Assembly: GCF_030042015.1 (NCBI RefSeq)
Contig: NZ_JASIAL010000045.1
Location: 1 to 11,700, forward strand
DNA from: Trebonia sp030042015
Lineage (GTDB): Bacteria; Actinomycetota; Actinomycetes; Streptosporangiales; Streptosporangiaceae
Length of the DNA stretch: 11,700 nt
Reading direction: 5' to 3'
Made by a program: the position numbers and the translations under genes. A model generated the notes under the pieces. That model did no database searches. It was not told the DNA's origin and worked only from the letters and a program-made list of their open reading frames with translations. This document shows positions 7,461 to 11,700 of the stretch, in pieces (position 1 is the first letter of the stretch; each line of letters opens with the position of its first letter).

Positions 7461-7496
7461 GAGCCGCGCTGAACGGCGGCAGTGTGCGCGCGGCTC
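7461..7496. other. Hairpin with perfect 9-bp stem
   Basis: GAGCCGCGC (7461-7469) pairs with GCGCGGCTC (7488-7496) around an 18-base loop. No T-run follows on either strand. It sits after the possible small ORF and about 120 bases before the operon start. It could be an attenuator-like RNA structure or a terminator without a U tail. Confidence 0.45.
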
Positions 7497-7588
7497 GGGA
7501 CATGGGACGATTCGCAGAGCGACAAACGCCATCCCACGTCAGTAATCCGACCATCCGGTTCCTCGGCCCGTCGGCAAGTTGGCCTAGT

Positions 7589-7603
7589 GGACTGTGAACT
7601 GTC
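7589..7603 (+). promoter_or_regulatory. Second copy of the GGACTGTGAAC element, 13-28 bases before the operon start
   Basis: GGACTGTGAACTGTC here matches GGACTGTGAACCGCC at 7216-7230 in 13 of 15 positions. Lying 13-28 bases before the ATG at 7617, it could overlap the promoter or the 5' end of the transcript and serve as an operator. No clear -10/-35 pair is seen around it. Confidence 0.35.
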
Positions 7604-7616
7604 ATCCTGATGTGTC

Positions 7617-8414
7617 ATGTCAGGTGCATCGCTGGGTAGTGACGCCGGCTGGTCGGAGGCGCGCCGGAGGCTGCACGCTCAGCTAGCTCATCGTAACGCG
7701 CTGCTAGCGGATTATTACGCGTCGGCGATCTACTTCTTGTCGACACCAGGGGCGCCTGCGCGGATGTCTCACCTCGCTCATGCCGTGAGGGAGTTGTGTC
7801 TGCACCTGCCCGACGTCGTCGGGGTCGTGAGGCTGGACCGCAGCCAGAGCGAGAATAAGTCTGCGGATTTCATGCGTGTGTGGGAAAGTGCCGGACTGCC
7901 CGACGATGCTGCCGACTTCGCGGTATGCGCGGAGGTCGGAGGTGATGTTGCGATGTGCCTGGTCCCGCGCCCGGTTGTGCAGGCTGCTGTCGAGATGGTC
8001 GTTGCTAGCCGGATCCGGGGAACCGCCGGCCGCCGTGCGGCGATGATGATCGCTGAGCCGCACGCTCCCGGCGGGCATACCAACGCTGAGCGCGATCCGA
8101 CCGTGCGGCGATGGAACACGATTGTCGGTAAGACCCTGTTTGCGTTCGTCCACGCGTTCGATAAGGCACCTTCGCCGATCGGCGAGGAGGATCTCCACCG
8201 GGATTTCATGTTCCTGGAACAAGTCATGCGGGGTGTCCTGGCCCCGCTTGAGCATGTTGCGGACCTGGATGAGCTGCTCGCAGAGACCGCGCGCCAGCCT
8301 GAGCCGGTCGAGGTTGAAGATGTGACCGTCGTCGTTGCCCGTCACGCAGGGCTGAAGCCAGGCGGTGCTCCGGATTACCTGCGAGATGAGGGTGATGCGC
8401 GTGGTGACTCCTGA
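7617..8414 (+). CDS. Unknown 265-residue protein, first gene of a two-gene operon
   Basis: I do not recognise a characterised family. The sequence is mostly helical. Residues 15-70 (RRRLHAQLAHRNALLADYYA, then a stretch with MSHLAHAVREL) look like a helical module with conserved histidine and arginine positions. A middle region (about 85-175) includes the hydrophobic MCLVPRPVVQAAVEMVVASR. The C-terminal helices (about 172-225) are KTLFAFVHAF, then DFMFLEQVMRGVLAPLEHV and LDELLAE. No signal peptide, membrane segment, Walker motif or nuclease motif is seen. ATG at 7617 is the first possible start, since an in-frame stop lies three codons upstream. It has no Shine-Dalgarno. The gene's end overlaps the next gene by 14 bases, so the two are translationally coupled and likely work as partners. 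From memory, such small helical proteins beside large HEAT/ARM-like proteins recur as uncharacterised pairs in bacteria; this needs a search. Confidence 0.88.
   Translation: MSGASLGSDAGWSEARRRLHAQLAHRNALLADYYASAIYFLSTPGAPARMSHLAHAVRELCLHLPDVVGVVRLDRSQSENKSADFMRVWESAGLPDDAADFAVCAEVGGDVAMCLVPRPVVQAAVEMVVASRIRGTAGRRAAMMIAEPHAPGGHTNAERDPTVRRWNTIVGKTLFAFVHAFDKAPSPIGEEDLHRDFMFLEQVMRGVLAPLEHVADLDELLAETARQPEPVEVEDVTVVVARHAGLKPGGAPDYLRDEGDARGDS
8388..8392 (+). promoter_or_regulatory. Ribosome binding site that sets the start of the large operon gene
   Basis: GAGGG ends eight bases before GTG at 8401, inside the 3' end of the preceding gene. Other in-frame starts (GTG 8365, ATG 8386, GTG 8392, ATG 8395, GTG 8404) are possible. 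Those at 8386, 8392 and 8395 are too close to or inside this site, and 8365 has no site of its own. Confidence 0.5.
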
Positions 8415-11331
8415 GGACTTGGGCGGATGGCCAGCGCCGACCGATGGGCAGATCCGTCGGCTCCAGGATCTAGTGGCTCATCCCGCCCGCTTGCGCTACT
8501 TCTTCAGCCGCCTGGAGAACCCGCTTTGGCTGGAACGCCTGGCCGCTGACGGCTGGTACGACCCGGAGCGCGTCCCTGAGCCGATCGCGGAGGCTGGCGG
8601 GACGGTGCGTATCGACTTCTGGCCCTTGTCGGAGTATCTCCGCCGTGTGGGCGGAGAGGTGCCAGAGACTGCTGCCTCCGTCGTCGAGCGCCTTGCCGGC
8701 ACGGCTAATCCGATCGTGCAACGTGACCTTGTGGCGACGCTCCTGCGTCTGCCTATCGGTTCGGCTGCGGGTTTCATCGATGATGTAATCGGGTGGATTC
8801 ACGGCCCTTACTCCAGGTCGCTGGATGAAAGAGATCTGGGGAACCTGGCTGCCCGGCTGCTGGATGGCGGGCAGGAGAAGGCTGGCCGGCGGCTGGCGTC
8901 GGCCATCTTGTCCTGGGTGCAGGAGGAGTACTGGCTCCGGGAAGTTATCGGCGTGCTGGCTGATCCGCTGGCGCGATCGGGGATCGATGGCGTGCTTGTT
9001 CTCGCGGATGCCCTAGACCGCGTGATCGGCGAGAAGGCCGGCGCAGAGGCGGCGAGCTTCATGAGGGCCTCCATTGCCGATCACGAACAAGACCAGCACA
9101 TCGACGCAGCTGATTACCTGATCAACGGGCTGCGCGACTGCGCGCTTGCGTACTTGCGCCGTACTGGAGATCTTTCTGTCTTGGGGGCACTGCTGCGCCG
9201 CAGGGCAGTTCTGTTCAGCCGCATTGCGTACTACGTGACTGCCGCGGCAGTCGCTGATCCCGGCGGCGAGGAAGATCCTGATGCCGCTTCCCGTATCACC
9301 GCGCTGCATGGCTATGCCCGGTCGGTGATTCTAGATAAGTCCGCCTTCAATGACCCCCGCACCAGGTTGGAGCACGGGGCACTGATCCGGGAGATGCTCC
9401 GGCACCTCGCGGCTGCGGACATTGCGCAGCTTGCCGACTGGCTGCGGCAAGGCCCGCAGATGAGCGACCCCGAGATCAGCCAGATGCTGGGCTCGCCGGG
9501 TGCACCCGCGCCTGCGGAACAAGTCGCAAGATTCAGGGACCATTGGCGTGTCGACCGGATGGCCCTGCTGGGCGAGAACCTCCCACAGCTGCTTCATGCC
9601 ATTGCAGCTGATCTTGCGGCGCGAGGAGTCCAGCCGCCCGAGCATCCGGGGTTCAGCCACTGGACGTCCACAGCGCAAGTGATTGAGTCTCCCGTCTCCG
9701 GCCAGGAACTTTCATCGATGACCGTCGCCGAAGTTATCGATCTGGCCCGGAATTACCAGCCGCCAGCTCACATGGTCTTCAGGTTTCTCGACCAGTCGTT
9801 GGCCCAGCAGATCTCCGACGACATCACCGCCCGGCCAGGTGAATATTCGCTCCTCGCATCCAGCTTTGCCGACCTGAGGCCCGCATACCTGAATGCTTTC
9901 CTTGAAGGGCTCCGGCAAGCGATCGGCACGCGAAGCAAAAATGCCACCGCGAACCGTCCGGAAAATCCTCTAGACTTCAACTGGGAGGCAGTCTTGGGTC
10001 TAGCCTCCAGCATCGCCGGCATGCGAGATCCGGGAGGGCGCAACGCCGAACAGGCAGAAGAGTCGCCGCGATGGGTCCACCGGAGCGTACTGATGCTTCT
10101 CAAGACCGCTCTGGCCGCAGAGGGTTCCGGCTTGACGGCCCAGCATGCCGTGGCGATCTTGACGATCATACAGACATTGCTCGACAGTCCTGACCCGGTA
10201 CCTGAGGACGAAACTGCAGAAGACCGCCTTGACCCCGCTGACCGGGCGCTGAACTCTGTTCGCGGCCAAGCCGCTGGCTGCCTGATTGCTTTTAGCAACT
10301 GGTGGCGCAGGCTCGGCAGGACTGAGGACGACGCGCCGCCGGTTCTCTTGGAGCTGCTCTCACGTGAGCTCGACCTCGCCCACGAGACGTCTACCGCGAT
10401 CAGAACGGTATATGGCCAGTTCTTCCCGCTCCTTTACTCACGCCTGCCCGCGTGGACCAGTGAGCACCTTGAAGCGATATTCGGCCCCCTTGCCGCAGCG
10501 CCGGACCCGGCAAGGCCAGTAGCCGAGCCGTCCGAGCAGATCCCTGCCGAGGTGCTGGGTCAGGCTGCCTTCGATGCATACCTACTCGCGAACGGCCCCC
10601 AGGACCGTAGCTTCCTGGAATTGCTCAAGCCCTACTACGAGCGCGAGATCAACAGGTTGCGCAAGCAACCACCCCGAGCCTGGCGGAGCACCCTCCGTAA
10701 TACCCGTCAGGCAGTGCTCGACCATCTCCTCCTCTTCCTGCTCTGGAACGCGCTGAGCACCGATGACCCCCTGATTACGACGGCCATCCGTAAGGCAGGC
10801 GTCCAAGACACGGGAGAAGCCATCGGCCATCTCGGATCGCTCATCTTCCGAGCCGGTGAAGCCGCGGCAAGCCAGGCACAGGCGGCGCAAGACGTATGGA
10901 ACTGGTGGCGGGAACAAGCGCAGAGGCGCGCGGGCAGCGGGGACCGCGATTCCGCAGTCGCCATGGTCACCGGCTTCCCCTGGTGGTGGCGCGCCGGGAA
11001 TCTGGATACAGCCTGGCAGTTCAGGGAACTCCTGCTGGTCCTAGAGATCTCACCAGCCATCGAGACGCCAAGCCTCGTCGCCCAGACTCTCGCAGACCGG
11101 GTCATCGGCAACGAAGATAACGTGATTACGGCGCTTGACATCGTCCTTGACAACACAACTAACGACATCCAATTGCAGCACGCAGTCATGAAAGCTGAAC
11201 CGGCCCTCCGTTACCTGCTCAGCGCAACAGACCCTAACGTCAGACGGCGCACCACAGTCCTGGTACAGAAGATCGCTGCCTGGGGAATGGTCGAACTGGC
11301 AAAGCAGATCACCACCACTGCCAACAGGTGA
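8401..11331 (+). CDS. Large helical-repeat (HEAT/ARM-like) protein, second gene of the operon
   Basis: This 976-residue protein (from GTG 8401) appears to be alpha-helical almost throughout. Many helix pairs of irregular length suggest a HEAT/ARM-type solenoid. No enzyme motif is visible. The N-terminal part is the most family-like: YFFSRLENPLWLERL (33-47), DFWPLSEYLRR (72-82), then TANPIVQRDLVATLLRLP (101-118). I recall this layout in uncharacterised proteins of accessory loci, but cannot name a family. Tryptophan-rich patches occur later (FSNWWRRLG; NWWREQAQRR; FPWWWRAGNLDTAW near the C-terminus), which may be contact surfaces. No membrane segments or signal peptide are seen. It overlaps the upstream gene by 14 bases, so a complex with that protein is likely. 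The protein might be a scaffold or a sensor of phage products, by analogy with other solenoid proteins in defence loci. That is inference, and the start could be a few codons either way. Confidence 0.88.
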   Translation: MVTPEDLGGWPAPTDGQIRRLQDLVAHPARLRYFFSRLENPLWLERLAADGWYDPERVPEPIAEAGGTVRIDFWPLSEYLRRVGGEVPETAASVVERLAGTANPIVQRDLVATLLRLPIGSAAGFIDDVIGWIHGPYSRSLDERDLGNLAARLLDGGQEKAGRRLASAILSWVQEEYWLREVIGVLADPLARSGIDGVLVLADALDRVIGEKAGAEAASFMRASIADHEQDQHIDAADYLINGLRDCALAYLRRTGDLSVLGALLRRRAVLFSRIAYYVTAAAVADPGGEEDPDAASRITALHGYARSVILDKSAFNDPRTRLEHGALIREMLRHLAAADIAQLADWLRQGPQMSDPEISQMLGSPGAPAPAEQVARFRDHWRVDRMALLGENLPQLLHAIAADLAARGVQPPEHPGFSHWTSTAQVIESPVSGQELSSMTVAEVIDLARNYQPPAHMVFRFLDQSLAQQISDDITARPGEYSLLASSFADLRPAYLNAFLEGLRQAIGTRSKNATANRPENPLDFNWEAVLGLASSIAGMRDPGGRNAEQAEESPRWVHRSVLMLLKTALAAEGSGLTAQHAVAILTIIQTLLDSPDPVPEDETAEDRLDPADRALNSVRGQAAGCLIAFSNWWRRLGRTEDDAPPVLLELLSRELDLAHETSTAIRTVYGQFFPLLYSRLPAWTSEHLEAIFGPLAAAPDPARPVAEPSEQIPAEVLGQAAFDAYLLANGPQDRSFLELLKPYYEREINRLRKQPPRAWRSTLRNTRQAVLDHLLLFLLWNALSTDDPLITTAIRKAGVQDTGEAIGHLGSLIFRAGEAAASQAQAAQDVWNWWREQAQRRAGSGDRDSAVAMVTGFPWWWRAGNLDTAWQFRELLLVLEISPAIETPSLVAQTLADRVIGNEDNVITALDIVLDNTTNDIQLQHAVMKAEPALRYLLSATDPNVRRRTTVLVQKIAAWGMVELAKQITTTANR

Positions 11332-11554
11332 CGCCAGCCTATTTTTCCGGGCGCAATTCGGCTAACTCTTTCTTCTCATACACTATATCGATCTTTATGG
11401 GCGTGCCTCGTTGCCTCGTTTCGAACCGCAGGTAACGCAAATAACGGCGGATCTCGCGCCCTACATCTCATATGGCTGTCACCGACCGTGAGGAGAGTTG
11501 ACCAGCGTCGCGTCTCCAGGCCGAGAGCCGTGATGCTCGTCGCGAGCGGGGTGG
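11332..11554. other. Non-coding junction between the cargo operon and the second integrase
   Basis: This stretch is poorer in GC and richer in T than its neighbours, with a pyrimidine run near 11366-11378. It separates two converging genes. I see no strong terminator and no gene. The one open frame that enters it on the minus strand (11376-11678) is the wrong frame of the integrase. Confidence 0.5.
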
Positions 11555-11700
11555 TTATTCGGTGGCGGCTCGTGCGCGGTCCAGGACGCCGGCGGTGGCG
11601 CCGACGTACATGTCGAGGGTGATGCGGTAGTTCGCGTGGCCGGCCATCCGCGACACGTCCGTCGCGTCGAGCTTCCACGTGAACAGGGCGGTGGTGCAGA
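11535..11700 (-). repeat. Right arm of the 166-bp inverted repeat
   Basis: This is the reverse complement of 1040-1205 with one mismatch (11552 opposite 1188). It reaches the window edge, so its full length is unknown. On its inner side the identity stops exactly after GCTCGCGACGAGC, the core of the hairpin next to the left integrase. Confidence 0.97.
11555..11700 (-). CDS. Second tyrosine recombinase, C-terminal end only
   Basis: This is the last 47 complete codons of an integrase cut by the window edge. The sequence from CTTALFTWKLDATDVSRMAG to ATE and stop is identical to residues 346-392 of the integrase at the left of the window. It includes the catalytic histidine of GHANY and the nucleophile tyrosine of ITLDMY. 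The gene points left, so the two integrases converge on the cargo. Whether the rest is intact cannot be seen. The lack of any coding difference over this stretch suggests a recent duplication or ongoing gene conversion. Confidence 0.87.
   Translation of the reverse strand, partial: CTTALFTWKLDATDVSRMAGHANYRITLDMYVGATAGVLDRARAATE

Larger units (their letters stand above)
7127..7616. other. Divergent control region between the NACHT gene and the two-gene operon
   Basis: This is 490 bp without a convincing long gene. It holds a -10-like box for the NACHT gene, a near-perfect inverted repeat (7218-7274), a hairpin with a 9-bp stem (7461-7496), a copy of GGACTGTGAAC at each end (7216 and 7589), and a possible 24-codon ORF (7353-7427). 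It is the only intergenic region from which both cargo units can be transcribed, so it is the likely control point. No regulator gene is seen beside it. Confidence 0.6.

Noticed and set aside
7274..7618. Minus-strand frame of 114 codons in the divergent region
   Set aside because: It has no protein-like pattern or plausible ribosome binding site, and it overlaps the start of the plus-strand operon.
7704..8345. Minus-strand frame of 213 codons opposite the 265-residue gene
   Set aside because: The plus-strand frame has the more natural composition and is coupled to the next gene by an overlap.
11332..11360. Terminator after the two-gene operon
   Set aside because: Only a four-pair CGCC/GGCG stem around a T-run is visible, with the T-run in the loop rather than after the stem.

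Overview
The window is high-GC DNA with GTG starts, long alanine/arginine-rich proteins and sparse Shine-Dalgarno sequences. This points to an actinomycete (Streptomyces, Frankia, Streptosporangiales or a relative), but the genus cannot be fixed from what is seen. It reads as an accessory island: recombinases at both edges, an insertion sequence, and long helical-repeat proteins of the kind common in antiviral defence loci. There are no housekeeping genes and no tRNA or rRNA that I can see.

Layout. (1) 7-1185, plus strand: a tyrosine recombinase with a full catalytic set, followed by a perfect hairpin. (2) 1350-2642, minus strand: an IS110-family transposase whose reading frame runs on in a foreign frame across a small DUF2283-like gene (1366-1587), as if the element's end was lost or joined just upstream of that gene. 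(3) 2643-3028: non-coding leader of the IS110 element, where a bridge RNA would be expected. (4) 3029-7126, minus strand: a 1365-residue NACHT NTPase with an unrecognised N-terminal helical region and about 16 degenerate ~36-residue repeats at the C-terminus. (5) 7127-7616: a 490-bp divergent control region with repeated GGACTGTGAAC elements, an inverted repeat, a 9-bp-stem hairpin and a possible 24-codon ORF. (6) 7617-11331, plus strand: two overlapping genes, a 265-residue protein of unknown function and a 976-residue all-helical HEAT/ARM-like protein. (7) 11332-11554: non-coding. (8) 11555-11700, minus strand: the 3' end of a second, nearly identical tyrosine recombinase, cut by the window edge.

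The 3' ends of the two recombinases form a 166-bp inverted repeat with one mismatch (1040-1205 and 11535-11700). The cargo of about 10.3 kb therefore sits between converging integrase genes and could be inverted or mobilised by recombination between them.

Inferred working model: a NACHT sensor/effector ATPase and a divergently transcribed two-gene helical-repeat operon share one control region inside an integrase-bounded defence cassette. The NACHT assignment is firm. The defensive role of the two-gene operon is inference from architecture and context, and this pair is the best candidate here for an undescribed system.
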